In this document: positions 8,069 through 17,709 of the stretch, in pieces
How the letters are laid out: every line of letters begins with the position of its first letter
Numbering within the stretch: position 1 is the first letter of the stretch
Source: Agrobacterium cucumeris
GTDB taxonomy: Bacteria; Pseudomonadota; Alphaproteobacteria; Rhizobiales; Rhizobiaceae
Direction of reading: 5' to 3'
DNA: 64,000 nt
Assembly: GCF_030036535.1 (NCBI RefSeq)
Contig: NZ_CP080387.1
Location: 2,414,501 to 2,478,500, forward strand
Translations under genes and position numbers: made by a program
The notes under the pieces: model-generated
What the model saw: the letters and a program-made list of their open reading frames with translations, nothing else
Databases searched by the model: none
What the model was told of the DNA's origin: nothing

Positions 8069-9262
8069 ATGACGAATGCCAGTGAAATGCCGCGCAAACT
8101 GACGATATTGGGTTCCACCGGTTCGATCGGCACCAGCACGCTTGATGTCGTGCATCAGCTGGGCGGCCGCGAGCAATTCCAGATCATGGCGCTGACCGGC
8201 GCGGGAAACATCGCACTTCTGGCAGAGCAGGCGCGTCAATTCGGCGCACAGATGGTGGTGACGGCCGAAGATGACAAATATGAAGAATTGAAATCCGCCC
8301 TTGCCGGCACCGGCATAAAAGTTGCCGCTGGCAAATCCGGCCTTGAAGAAGCGGCGTCGATGGATGCCGGCTGGGTGATGGCGGCGATTGCCGGGACGCC
8401 CGGCCTTGCCCCGACGCTGACAGCCGCCCGGCGTGGCGCCGATATCGCCCTTGCCAACAAGGAATGCCTCGTTTCAGCCGGCGATGTTTTTCTACGCACG
8501 GTCAAACAGGGCGGCGGCAGGCTGATCCCGGTCGATAGCGAACACAGCGCGATCTTCCAGTGCCTGACGGGCGATCACAAACAAGCGGTGGAGCGCATCG
8601 TGCTGACGGCCTCCGGCGGACCATTCCGCACCTGGTCACGCGATGAGATGGCCAATGTCACGGCCGATATTGCCCGTGCCCATCCCAACTGGTCGATGGG
8701 GCTAAAGGTCTCCATCGGCAGCGCCTCCATGTTCAACAAGGGGCTGGAAATGATCGAGGCGAAATACCTCTTCGATCTCCGGCCCGATCAGGTGGAGGTG
8801 ATCGTCCATCCGCAATCGATCGTGCATTCGATGGTCGGTTACAGCGACGGTTCCTATATCGCCCAGCTCGGCTCTCCCGACATGCGCACCGCCATTTCCT
8901 ATGCTCTTACCTATCCTCAGCGCGGCAATCTGAACGTTGAGCGGCTGGATTTCGCAAAACTGGCGCGGCTCGATTTCGAGGCGCCGGATGAAACCCGCTT
9001 TCCCGCGCTGCGGCTCGCCCGTATGGCGCTGGAGCGTGGCGGTCTGCAGGGTGCCGCCCTGAACGCAGCGGAGGAAACCGCCTTTCACGCCTTCGTCGCG
9101 GGCGGCATCGGCTTCCTCGACATGGCCGAAATCGTCGAAACGGTCATGGACCGCATGCATGACGGCCGCTCAGCCGCCACGATGGAAGATGTCTTCGCAG
9201 CGGATGAGGAAGCCCGACGCCACGCCCGTGAATTGATCGCCACCAAAGAAAAGGCCGCGTAA
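8069..9262 (+). CDS. dxr: 1-deoxy-D-xylulose-5-phosphate reductoisomerase
   Basis: Second enzyme of the MEP isoprenoid pathway, converting DXP to 2-C-methyl-D-erythritol-4-P with NADPH. The protein is 397 aa, the usual length. It has the NADPH motif LGSTGSIG near residue 14, ALANKECLV, the metal-site region PVDSEHSAIFQCL, the flexible-loop residues ASGGPFR and the NKGLEMIEA segment. An in-frame ATG at 7988 was rejected because the extension is translated from an intergenic hairpin repeat. The ATG at 8087 is a further possible start. The stop codon lies in the loop of a terminator hairpin. Confidence 0.95.
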   Translation: MTNASEMPRKLTILGSTGSIGTSTLDVVHQLGGREQFQIMALTGAGNIALLAEQARQFGAQMVVTAEDDKYEELKSALAGTGIKVAAGKSGLEEAASMDAGWVMAAIAGTPGLAPTLTAARRGADIALANKECLVSAGDVFLRTVKQGGGRLIPVDSEHSAIFQCLTGDHKQAVERIVLTASGGPFRTWSRDEMANVTADIARAHPNWSMGLKVSIGSASMFNKGLEMIEAKYLFDLRPDQVEVIVHPQSIVHSMVGYSDGSYIAQLGSPDMRTAISYALTYPQRGNLNVERLDFAKLARLDFEAPDETRFPALRLARMALERGGLQGAALNAAEETAFHAFVAGGIGFLDMAEIVETVMDRMHDGRSAATMEDVFAADEEARRHARELIATKEKAA

Positions 9263-9285
9263 ACGCGGCCCGATCTGCTTTTATT
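9253..9285 (+). terminator. Terminator hairpin overlapping the dxr stop codon
   Basis: GGCCGCG (9253-9259) and CGCGGCC (9264-9270) form a perfect stem whose TAAA loop contains the dxr stop codon TAA. A CTTTTATTTG tract follows 8 nt later. It separates the convergent dxr and hemA genes. Confidence 0.6.
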
Positions 9286-9297
9286 TGAATTAAGGCC

Positions 9298-10515
9298 TCA
9301 CGCCACCGCCCGCGCCAGTGCGCAATGCGACCAGAGCTGATGCAGCGCACCGACCAGCTGCTCGATATCGGCATCGGTATGCAGCGGCGTCGGGGTAATG
9401 CGCAGACGTTCTGTCTTGCGCGGCACGGTCGGGTAATTGATCGGCTGCACATAGACACCGTGACTGTCGAGCAGAATATCCGAAATCCATTTGCACTTCG
9501 CGGCATCGCCCACCATGACAGGCACGATGTGGCTCGGATTATCCATATGCGGAATACCGCGAGCATCGAGAAGGCCGCGCAGCTTGCGAACCCGGTCCTG
9601 ATGGCGGGCGCGCTCGAAGGGGCTTGCCTTCAGATGCTGGATCGAAGCAATGGCACCGGCGGCAAGCGACGGCGGCAGGGCCGTGGTGAAGATGAAGCCG
9701 GAGGCGAAGGAGCGGATGAAATCGCAGACCGCCGTAGAACCGGTAATATAGCCGCCCATGACGCCGAAGGCCTTGCCAAGCGTTCCCTCGATGATCGTCA
9801 GGCGATCCATCAGGCCTTCGCGCTCGGCAATGCCGCCACCGCGCGGACCGTACATGCCAACGGCGTGAACTTCGTCGAGATAGGTCATGGCGCCATAACG
9901 GTCGGCCAGATCACAGATTTCCTTGATCGGCGCGATATCGCCATCCATCGAATAGACGGATTCGAAGGCGATGAGCTTCGGCGCGTTCGGATCGGCAGCC
10001 TTGAGCTTTGCCTCGAGATCTTCGAGATCGTTGTGCTTCCAGATCACCCGCTCGCAACGGCCATAACGAATGCCCTCGATCATCGAAGCATGGTTCAGCG
10101 CATCGGAGAAAATGATGAGGCCCGGAATCTTCTGGCCGAGTGTACCGAGTGTTGCCCAGTTGGACACATAACCCGAGGTGAAGATCAGCGCCGATTCCTT
10201 GCCGTGCAGATCGGCAAGTTCCTGTTCAAGAAGGACGTGATAATGGTTGGTACCAGAAATATTCCGGGTGCCTCCCGCACCCGCGCCACAGTGATCTATC
10301 GCCGCTTTCATGGCTTCGATGACTTTCGGGTTCTGGCCCATGCCGAGATAGTCGTTGGAGCACCAGACCGTTACGTCCTTGCGCTCGCCATTGGCGTTAT
10401 ACCGTGTCGCGCGGGGAAAATTGCCCTGCTGGCGTTCGATATCCGCAAAAACGCGATAACGTCCCTCAGAATGCAGGCTTTGCAGTTCCGTCGTGAAAAA
10501 TGCCTCGAAGTCCAT
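9298..10515 (-). CDS. hemA: 5-aminolevulinate synthase
   Basis: PLP enzyme of 405 aa that condenses glycine with succinyl-CoA to 5-aminolevulinate, the committed step of tetrapyrrole synthesis in Alphaproteobacteria. The PLP lysine is K248 in [13 protein letters not shown], matching the family position; [12 protein letters not shown] and [16 protein letters not shown] are other conserved blocks. An 18-residue upstream extension was rejected because GGAG sits 6 nt before the ATG at 10515 and homologues begin with MDFEAFF-like sequence. A perfect FNR-type box lies about 150 bp upstream. The succinyl-CoA substrate is made by the sucAB-lpdA products encoded elsewhere in the window. Confidence 0.96.
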   Translation of the reverse strand: MDFEAFFTTELQSLHSEGRYRVFADIERQQGNFPRATRYNANGERKDVTVWCSNDYLGMGQNPKVIEAMKAAIDHCGAGAGGTRNISGTNHYHVLLEQELADLHGKESALIFTSGYVSNWATLGTLGQKIPGLIIFSDALNHASMIEGIRYGRCERVIWKHNDLEDLEAKLKAADPNAPKLIAFESVYSMDGDIAPIKEICDLADRYGAMTYLDEVHAVGMYGPRGGGIAEREGLMDRLTIIEGTLGKAFGVMGGYITGSTAVCDFIRSFASGFIFTTALPPSLAAGAIASIQHLKASPFERARHQDRVRKLRGLLDARGIPHMDNPSHIVPVMVGDAAKCKWISDILLDSHGVYVQPINYPTVPRKTERLRITPTPLHTDADIEQLVGALHQLWSHCALARAVA

Positions 10516-10886
10516 GCCATGCTCCAGAATTGACCAGACCGTTTTCCGCTCCGACACCGGGACCGTCAACCCTTTTGGGCCACTTTAACCGCGTCTGCGT
10601 CAATTCGCCGTTGTTTTGAACCATTCCAATAAACCGTTTATAGCCGCCGATGAAAAGTACAAAATTGATTCACATCAAAAAACCACGAATTTTGGAACCT
10701 TTTTCGCGTAGCGCCGTTGTCTGGCACGCAATCGATTTACGCGCGGAGGAATCCCCGAAACATGAGGCTTCCCTTAACGGCATCGAATTGTTAGTTATCT
10801 GTGGCGGTCGGAGGTAGCAGTCGCCGCAGATAAATATGGGACGCCTACCGAGCCGAAGAGCTCATTGTAACGTTGGAGAGAGTTTC
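10516..10886. promoter_or_regulatory. Divergent hemA / lipoprotein promoter region
   Basis: About 370 bases containing no convincing gene. It holds the promoters of hemA (leftward) and the small lipoprotein (rightward). The clearest element is the FNR-type box at 10665-10678. AT-rich tracts flank it. No other dyad of comparable quality was seen. Confidence 0.6.
10665..10678. promoter_or_regulatory. FNR/FixK-type box upstream of hemA
   Basis: TTGATTCACATCAA is an exact match to the FNR/FixK consensus TTGAT-N4-ATCAA. It is 150 bp from the hemA start codon and 209 bp from the lipoprotein start codon. FNR-family control of hemA under low oxygen is established in other Alphaproteobacteria, so this is probably a site for an FnrN/FixK-like activator. 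Confidence 0.8.
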
Positions 10887-11138
10887 ATGAAAAAGGCAAT
10901 CATATTTGCGCTGGTCGGCCTGTCGCTTGCAAGCTGCACGCAGACCGAAAAGGGTGCTTCGATCGGTGCCGTTTCCGGTGCGGTCCTTGGCGGCGCTATC
11001 ACGGGCAATGTTCGTGGCGCGGCAGTGGGTGCAGCCATCGGCGGCGTAGGCGGTGCCTTGATCGGCAATGCTTCCGAACCGGGCTATTGCTATTATCGCG
11101 ACCAGTACGGTCAGCGTTACACGGCGCGTTGCCGTTAA
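10887..11138 (+). CDS. Small glycine-zipper lipoprotein
   Basis: 83-aa protein with a lipoprotein signal: KKA-charged start, hydrophobic core and lipobox L14-A-S-C17. Residues 25-60 are a glycine-zipper segment (GAVSGAVLGGAITG, then GAAVGAAIGGVGGALIG), as in Rick-17kDa/YMGG-type outer-membrane proteins that insert into or organise membranes. The tail holds tyrosine-rich YCYYRDQYGQRY and a second cysteine pair. The ATG at 10887 follows GGAGAGAG; an in-frame ATG at 10836 was rejected since the signal peptide would then be internal. A strong terminator follows. Confidence 0.85.
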   Translation: MKKAIIFALVGLSLASCTQTEKGASIGAVSGAVLGGAITGNVRGAAVGAAIGGVGGALIGNASEPGYCYYRDQYGQRYTARCR

Positions 11139-11165
11139 TCGCATCGCGAAATACCGTTGCACAGA

Positions 11166-11190
11166 AGCCCCGGTCACCCGGGGCTTTTTG
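11166..11190 (+). terminator. Rho-independent terminator of the lipoprotein gene
   Basis: AGCCCCGG (11166-11173) and CCGGGGCT (11178-11185) make an 8-bp perfect GC-rich stem with a 4-base loop, and the stem runs into TTTTT. Confidence 0.88.
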
Positions 11191-11313
11191 CGTTAAGGCC
11201 GGCAAAACGCAAGCCAAAGGGTCCTCAACGCCGTTTATTTATGATTAAATTGCAATGTTAACGGACAGGAAACGGGTTGGAGCCAAAATAAATGCTCAAC
11301 CATAAAGCAGCTT

Positions 11314-13239
11314 ATGCAAAGAACACGAACTAAGCCGAAGACAGGTATTGCGTATCGGAAAGCTGGCACCGCACTTGCGGTTGCTTTCACGTTCGCCCTG
11401 TATCCGGTGTTTACCCGTGACGCCTTTGCCTTCAAACTGTTCGGAATGCGCCTCTGGGGTTCGGAAGAACCCGAGGTCGAGGTTATCAATCCCGTCAAAT
11501 ACGCCGTGACACTTGATGCAGGTGATGCAGACAAGTCGTTGAAAGGCAGCCTTGAAAACAGCTCGCTTCTTCTCGCCGACAAGGACAAGCCCGCCTCCGG
11601 CGATCTCGGCCTTCTGATAAAGGCGAGAGACGACAGGGACAGGCTGATCGCGGCGCTTTACGAAAACGCCCGTTACGGCGGCATCGTCAAGGTCACCGTC
11701 GCGGGCAGGGATGTGGATGCCCTGCCGCCCAATCCCGTCTTTGATCACAGCGCACCCGTGCCGGTGGTCATAACGGTGACGCCAGGTCCGAAATTCACGC
11801 TCGGCAGCGTCCGGCTCGAAGGTGATGTGACGGGCCGTAACCTCGAAGAATACGGCCTCGTCACCGGCGGCGATGCCGGGTCTCTGGCGATCATCCGCGC
11901 CGGCAACAAGCTGATCGACGATTTGAAGGCGGAAGGCCGGCCGCTCGCAAAGCTGACGAAGCGCGAGGCGGTCGCCAATCATGCGACGAACACGGTCGAC
12001 ATCACGATGGCAGCTGAAGGTGGGCCTGTTGCGCCCCTGGGCGAAGTCGCCGTCACCGGCGAAAAAACCGTCGACGGTGATTTCATCCGCCGTTATTCGC
12101 GCCTCAATGGCGGCGAACCCTATTCGCCGGAAAAGCTGCGCAAGGCCGCGGACCGGCTGCGCCAGCTGGGCGTCTTCTCCAGCCTGACGATCAAGGAAGC
12201 GGGCACGCTGGCGCGCGACGGCACCATTCCGCTCACCATCGAAGTGTCTGAAGGCAAGCACCGTTATTTCGGTGTCGGCGCGCAATATTCCACCACGGAA
12301 GGTATCGGCCTCCAGGGTTATTGGGGTCACCGGAACCTGTTCGGACAGGCGGAATCGCTGCGTATCGAAGGCTCCGTCTCGCGCATCGCCGAGGCATCCA
12401 GCGTCGAAGGCATGGATTATTCGGCTGGCATTACCTTCACCAAGCCCGGCATGTTCAACCCGCGCACCACCTTCAAGACAAGCCTGATCGCCAAGACAGA
12501 ACATCCCGACACATACGATGCCAAGACGGTGACGGGCACGGCCGGCTTTGCCTATGAGCTCAACGATACCGACACCGCCGCCGCGGGCCTTGAAGTACAG
12601 TGGGCCGATACCGAAGACGCCTTCGGCAAGAACGAATATCTGACGACCTCCATCCCGCTGGAATTCGTTCGCGATACGCGCGACGACAAGCTCAATCCCA
12701 CCGAAGGTTTTCGTGCTTCGATAGCCGCCAAGCCCAGCTATGAGGCGCTGAACGGCACGTTCTTCTCGTCGTTCGAAGGCTCGATCAGCGGTTACAAGGG
12801 GCTCGGCGCGGAAGATCGGCTGATCATGGCCGGAAAGCTTTCCGGCGGCGTGCTCGTCGGCGGCAGCGACCTGCAGGACATCCCCACCACCCGGCGCTTT
12901 TATGCGGGCGGTGGTGGATCTGTGCGCGGTTACAGCTATCAGGAAATATCACCCTATAATGCAGCAGGCGACGCAACCGGCGGCCGCTCTTATGTGGTAG
13001 GGTCCGTGGAAGCCCGCATCAAGGTCACCGATACGATCGGCATCGTGCCTTTCATCGATGCGGGTGTAGTCTCGGAAGATGTGGCGCCAGATTTTTCCGA
13101 TATCCGGGCCGGCGCCGGCATTGGCCTGCGTTACGCAACGCCCTTCGGGCCTTTGCGTCTCGACGTTGCCATGCCGCTTGATAAATATGATGGCGGTAAC
13201 AGTTTCGGCATTTATGCTGGCATCGGCCAGTCTTTTTAA
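11314..13239 (+). CDS. tamA: Autotransporter assembly factor TamA (Omp85 family)
   Basis: Outer-membrane protein of 641 aa. It has an N-terminal signal segment (hydrophobic about residues 20-42), POTRA-type periplasmic domains (about residues 55-320, including GPKFTLGSVRLEGDV and GEVAVTGEKTVDGDFIRRYSRLNGGEPYSPEKL) and a C-terminal 16-strand Omp85 barrel ending in a terminal phenylalanine (GIGQSF). The barrel contains RRFYAGGGGSVRGY, the conserved L6 loop motif. TamA works with TamB, encoded 45 bp downstream, to move phospholipids and insert some outer-membrane proteins. The start has only a weak ribosome-binding site, so the N-terminus is less certain. Confidence 0.93.
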   Translation: MQRTRTKPKTGIAYRKAGTALAVAFTFALYPVFTRDAFAFKLFGMRLWGSEEPEVEVINPVKYAVTLDAGDADKSLKGSLENSSLLLADKDKPASGDLGLLIKARDDRDRLIAALYENARYGGIVKVTVAGRDVDALPPNPVFDHSAPVPVVITVTPGPKFTLGSVRLEGDVTGRNLEEYGLVTGGDAGSLAIIRAGNKLIDDLKAEGRPLAKLTKREAVANHATNTVDITMAAEGGPVAPLGEVAVTGEKTVDGDFIRRYSRLNGGEPYSPEKLRKAADRLRQLGVFSSLTIKEAGTLARDGTIPLTIEVSEGKHRYFGVGAQYSTTEGIGLQGYWGHRNLFGQAESLRIEGSVSRIAEASSVEGMDYSAGITFTKPGMFNPRTTFKTSLIAKTEHPDTYDAKTVTGTAGFAYELNDTDTAAAGLEVQWADTEDAFGKNEYLTTSIPLEFVRDTRDDKLNPTEGFRASIAAKPSYEALNGTFFSSFEGSISGYKGLGAEDRLIMAGKLSGGVLVGGSDLQDIPTTRRFYAGGGGSVRGYSYQEISPYNAAGDATGGRSYVVGSVEARIKVTDTIGIVPFIDAGVVSEDVAPDFSDIRAGAGIGLRYATPFGPLRLDVAMPLDKYDGGNSFGIYAGIGQSF

Positions 13240-13284
13240 ACACCGCCATCGAACACCCTTAAAGCAGAGTGTAGATTACCTTTG

Positions 13285-16200
13285 ATGAAAACGTTGATTC
13301 GATTGCTGAAATGGCTGGGCTACGTTGCCTTGTGCGGCGTGGTGCTGGTGCTGCTTGCGGTTTTGTTCGTCGGATTTACACCGATGGGCGCCAGAATTGC
13401 AGCAAAGCAGATTTCAGCACTTGTATCGACGCCCGATCAGACAATCGAGATTTCCCCCCCGAGCGGCCTTTTGACCGGCCGCCTGCGGCTCGACAACGTC
13501 ACCCTTTCGGACCGGCAGGGACCCTATGCCCGCGTGAACCAGATCGCCGTCGACTGGTCGCCGCTCTCGCTTCTTGCCGGAACCTTTCACGCCGACCGGG
13601 TCTCGGCCGGGTCGATCGACGTCGAGCGTAAACCGCTAGCCTCCGAGCAGACGACGACCAAAAGCTCCGGCAGTTCTTCGCTGCCGATTGAAGTCGGCAT
13701 CGATAATTTCAGCTTTCCAGATATCAGCCTTGGGCAATCACTTCTCGGCAGCCCTTTCGAGTTGACGGCCGAAGGCAATCTCAAGGCCGCCCGTGACGAT
13801 ATCAGGCTGTCGCTTACAGCCCATCGGATGAATGCGGTGGATGCCGCCGTGAATGCCGACATCGCCTTCCTGCCGAATGAAAATGTGCTGAAGCTGAAAG
13901 CGGAGATGAAAGAGCCCGAAGGCGGTCTTCTCGCCACGCTGCTTTCGCTGCCCGGTACGCCCGCAGTGGCGATCGATGTGAACGGCGAAGGGCCGCTTTC
14001 CAACTGGACCGGCACGCTGCGCGGCAATGTCGCCGGTAACCCCGTCGTCAATGTTAACGGCCGCCATATTCTTGGCGATGACGGCACGCGCCGTATCGAG
14101 ATCGCGGGCGGTGGTCAGCCGGATCTGCTCCTCCCCCCCGCCTTCCGCCAGCTTTTTGCCGGTGAGACGAAGCTCGATGCAAACGCAACGCTCTCACCGC
14201 AGGGCCGCATCGAAATCGGCAGCAGTACGCTGGAGACCGGCGCATTGTTGCTGACCGCTTCCGGCACCATCGATCCGAACGGTCAAAACGATCTCGCCGC
14301 CAACCTCATCGGCACCGCCGGTCCCGTTGATTTCCGCTGGCCTCTCAGCAATGGCGAAGTTCAGGCCCTCATCAACGGCCTCGACCTTTCCTTGAAAGGC
14401 AACGCGGATGCCGCGCATCTGAAGACCACGGCATCATTGCGCAGCCTTGCCCTGCCCCAGGGCCGGCTCGACGATGTCAAACTGACGGCCGAAAGCACCG
14501 ACCTCAACATCGCCAGCCGCAGCGGCACCATCGCCACCGTCCTTTCCGTTACGCAATCATCCTTCGTCAGCCCTGATATCGACCGGCTGGTGCGTGCGCC
14601 ACTCACCATCAAGGCACCACTCAGCTTCACCTCTTCCGCCATCGGCTTTGACGGTGCAACGCTCGAAAGCGCCAGTGTCGGCGGAACCCTGAACGGCAGT
14701 TTTGATCTCGCCAATAACCGCCTGACCTCCAGCGTGCAGCTCTTCGCCCTGCCGGCCACCCTGCCGCCGGCGCTGGCAGAAAAATTCGACACTACAATCG
14801 CCCTGCAGGGCGATATCGACCTGACCATTGGCGGGCGCATCAGCGTTGAGAACCTCGCCGTCAAATCCGGAACGATCGAGGCGGCGGGCAATGTCAGCCT
14901 GGAAAACGATGCGTTGAACGCCAGCCTGACCGGCAAATTCCCCGCTCTCGAAAAGCTGACACCGCAGGCAAAGGGTGTCGCCGAGTTTGCAATCGATGCC
15001 ACCGGTGCAATTTCCGCACCGGATTTCAACGTCACCCTGAGTTCTGAAAGCGCAGTTCTCGCCGGACGAACCCTCGAAGCGTTGAAAATCAATGCTGCAG
15101 GCAAGGCGGATCCCGCAGCACCGCAGGCGAAACTCACCGCCAGCGGCAGCCTCGACCGGCAGAAGATCGACGCCAACGCCAATGTAGTGCAAACGGAAAA
15201 CGGTACGGCGATACCTGAGCTGCATGTGGCCGTCGGCCGCAACCTGCTGAACGGGCAGCTGCAATTCTCGCAGCAATTCCTGCCGACAGGCAATCTTTCC
15301 TTCAATTTCCCAGATCTTGCCCTGCTGGCCGCACTTGCCGCGCAGCAGGCGGATGGCGATATTGCCGGCGATATCGCGCTGAGCAACGCCAATGGCCGGA
15401 TCGCCGCAACGATAAAGGCCAATGGCGGCAGCATCCGTCAGGGCACGACGACAATCTCCAAGCTCGCCGCCGATATCTCCATCGACGACCTGCAGGCGCT
15501 CGCCATCAATGGCAAGGTCAGTGCCGACAGCGTCAATGCCGGCGCCGCCTCGATTTCCGGCCTTAATGCCACCATCGGCCATTCCGGCACGACAACGCAA
15601 TTCGACGTCAACGGTCGTTACGACAATGCACCGCTGGTGGTGAAGGGCAGCGCCGATACCGGCGGAACGCCGATGACGGTAAGGCTCGACGCCTTTTCCG
15701 CCGCCCCCAAGGGCATTGCCGTGCGGCTTGAAAAACCAAGCACCATTGCCATCCAGAATGGCGCGGCGCGCATCTCCGATCTGACCATCATCACCGGCGA
15801 CGGGCGCATTGAGGTCAACGGCACCGCCGGATCGGCACTCGACATCAATGCCGACATCCGTTCGCTTCCCGCCAGTCTTGCAAACGCCTTCGCTGCCGGG
15901 CTGGATGCGGCAGGCAGCATATCCGGCACCGTCAGCGCCAAGGGCGCGGCATCCGACCCCTCGGTCGATTATAATCTCAATTGGGCGAATGCCGAGGTCT
16001 CACAGACCCGCGCCGCCGGGCTTGCAGCACTGGGCATCAAGGCGAACGGCCGTTTCGCCGGCGGCACGCTGCAGATCGACACCAACGTGACCGGCCAGGG
16101 CGGCATGGCGCTCTCGGGCGGCGGTTCTCTCGGCATCGCCGGCAATCGCCCGCTCTCCATGGCCTTTACCGGAAGGCTGCCTTTTTCCGCTGTCGCGGCA

Positions 16201-17445
16201 CAGACCGCCGCCCAGGGTCTTGATGTGGACGGCACGGCTGCCATCGATGTGAAAATTTCCGGCAGCGCCACAGCACCTGTTATTACCGGCAGCATCACCA
16301 CCGATGGCACGCGCCTGACCGACGTGCGCCGCAACCTGACCGTCAACGGACTGGGTGCAACCATCACCTTCGATCGCGACCGCGCTGTCATCTCCCGATT
16401 GACGGGTAAGCTGGCAGGCGGCGGAACGATTTCAGGAACAGGCAGCGTCGGCATTGCCGGCGGCTCGGGCTTCCCGGCCGATATTTCGATCACCCTGGAT
16501 CGTGCCGGCTATAATGACGGAACATTGGTAACCACGGTGGTGAGCGGCACGCTGACGCTGAAAGGTCCGCTGCTGAACTCGCCAGTTCTGGGCGGCAACC
16601 TGACGCTGGATAGAAGCGCCATCACCATTCCGGAAAAACTCCCGGCCTCGCTGACTGAAATCGACGTCAAGCACAAGAACGCCCCGCCCAAGGTACGTGC
16701 GCAGGCGAAAGCGCTAGGGGGCGATCAGGGCGGCAGCGGCAGTTCCTCCACCATCAATCTCGATCTGCAGGTGAATGCACCGAGTGGCATCTTCGTGCGC
16801 GGTCGCGGCATCGACGCGGAACTGACCGGCAATCTGACGATCCGCGGCACGGCGGCCGTTCCGGTCATTTCCGGCGGCTTTGAAATGCGCCGCGGCCGGC
16901 TGGAAATCCTCACCCGTCGTCTTGATTTCACCACCGGCAACATCAGCTTCGGCGGTGGCCTCATCCCGGTTCTCGATATGAAGGCGGACTCGACGGTTGG
17001 TTCAACCACCGTCACGGTTGCGGTTTCCGGCAATGCCAACGACCCGACATTCGCCTTCTCCTCGTCCCCTGCCCTGCCGCAGGATGAAGTCATGGCGCAG
17101 CTGATCTTTGGCCAGTCCATGTCGAAACTCTCCGCCCTGCAGATCGCCCGGCTGGCAGATGCCGCGGCCCAGCTGGCCGGCGGTCGCTCAACCTCGCTGT
17201 TCGACAAGCTCAGAAGCAATCTCGGCGTCGATGATCTGGATATTTCCACCGATTCAGAGGGTCAGGCCCGCGTTTCCGCCGGCAAATATCTGAATGAGAG
17301 AACCTATCTCGAACTGCAGCAGAGCGGTGAATCCGGTGCCAAAGCCATCATCAACCTCGATGTCGGGCGCGGCGTGAAACTGCGCGGTGAGGCGGGCGGC
17401 GATGGCGAAGGCGCAGCCGGTATATTTTACGAGAAAGAATACTGA
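13285..17445 (+). CDS. tamB: Translocation and assembly module protein TamB
   Basis: Giant envelope protein of 1386 aa. One N-terminal membrane anchor (about residues 10-35) leads into a long beta-rich, repetitive periplasmic region built of alternating hydrophobic residues (AsmA/TamB-like beta-taco). The conserved C-terminal TamB (DUF490) domain is present, including VRGRGIDAELTGNLTIRG, GGFEMRRGRLEILTRRLDF and the terminal FYEKEY. It bridges inner and outer membranes and pairs with TamA. A TTG codon just before the ATG at 13285 would add one residue; the ATG is preferred. Confidence 0.93.
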   Translation: MKTLIRLLKWLGYVALCGVVLVLLAVLFVGFTPMGARIAAKQISALVSTPDQTIEISPPSGLLTGRLRLDNVTLSDRQGPYARVNQIAVDWSPLSLLAGTFHADRVSAGSIDVERKPLASEQTTTKSSGSSSLPIEVGIDNFSFPDISLGQSLLGSPFELTAEGNLKAARDDIRLSLTAHRMNAVDAAVNADIAFLPNENVLKLKAEMKEPEGGLLATLLSLPGTPAVAIDVNGEGPLSNWTGTLRGNVAGNPVVNVNGRHILGDDGTRRIEIAGGGQPDLLLPPAFRQLFAGETKLDANATLSPQGRIEIGSSTLETGALLLTASGTIDPNGQNDLAANLIGTAGPVDFRWPLSNGEVQALINGLDLSLKGNADAAHLKTTASLRSLALPQGRLDDVKLTAESTDLNIASRSGTIATVLSVTQSSFVSPDIDRLVRAPLTIKAPLSFTSSAIGFDGATLESASVGGTLNGSFDLANNRLTSSVQLFALPATLPPALAEKFDTTIALQGDIDLTIGGRISVENLAVKSGTIEAAGNVSLENDALNASLTGKFPALEKLTPQAKGVAEFAIDATGAISAPDFNVTLSSESAVLAGRTLEALKINAAGKADPAAPQAKLTASGSLDRQKIDANANVVQTENGTAIPELHVAVGRNLLNGQLQFSQQFLPTGNLSFNFPDLALLAALAAQQADGDIAGDIALSNANGRIAATIKANGGSIRQGTTTISKLAADISIDDLQALAINGKVSADSVNAGAASISGLNATIGHSGTTTQFDVNGRYDNAPLVVKGSADTGGTPMTVRLDAFSAAPKGIAVRLEKPSTIAIQNGAARISDLTIITGDGRIEVNGTAGSALDINADIRSLPASLANAFAAGLDAAGSISGTVSAKGAASDPSVDYNLNWANAEVSQTRAAGLAALGIKANGRFAGGTLQIDTNVTGQGGMALSGGGSLGIAGNRPLSMAFTGRLPFSAVAAQTAAQGLDVDGTAAIDVKISGSATAPVITGSITTDGTRLTDVRRNLTVNGLGATITFDRDRAVISRLTGKLAGGGTISGTGSVGIAGGSGFPADISITLDRAGYNDGTLVTTVVSGTLTLKGPLLNSPVLGGNLTLDRSAITIPEKLPASLTEIDVKHKNAPPKVRAQAKALGGDQGGSGSSSTINLDLQVNAPSGIFVRGRGIDAELTGNLTIRGTAAVPVISGGFEMRRGRLEILTRRLDFTTGNISFGGGLIPVLDMKADSTVGSTTVTVAVSGNANDPTFAFSSSPALPQDEVMAQLIFGQSMSKLSALQIARLADAAAQLAGGRSTSLFDKLRSNLGVDDLDISTDSEGQARVSAGKYLNERTYLELQQSGESGAKAIINLDVGRGVKLRGEAGGDGEGAAGIFYEKEY

Positions 17446-17504
17446 GCACGCGAGTAAAAATGCTTAGCGGGTTTATGTCCGGACAATGCGTAAATCAAAA
17501 AGAG

Positions 17505-17538
17505 AGTGTTTTCGCGATTCGAAGAAAACGAAAACACT
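17505..17538. promoter_or_regulatory. 10-bp inverted repeat upstream of cheW
   Basis: AGTGTTTTCG (17505-17514) and CGAAAACACT (17529-17538) are perfect inverted arms with a 14-base spacer, 172 bp before the cheW start. A smaller dyad, TTCGCA/TGCGAA, follows. No T-tract follows, so an operator or leader hairpin is more likely than a terminator for tamB. The 17446-17709 gap otherwise shows nothing clear. Confidence 0.45.
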
Positions 17539-17709
17539 TCAGAGCCGTTCGCATTTAGGTTTGCGAAACCATCTCATGTTACGAATCTTCCATTGAAGAC
17601 GGAAATAGTATTTCCGGCTGTTCAGGCACCAGGCAGAACGCCAAATCCGCATATGCAAGTGTCGGTGCACTTGCGCCGGCCTCCACAGCGAGCATTGGGA
17701 AGAATTCTG

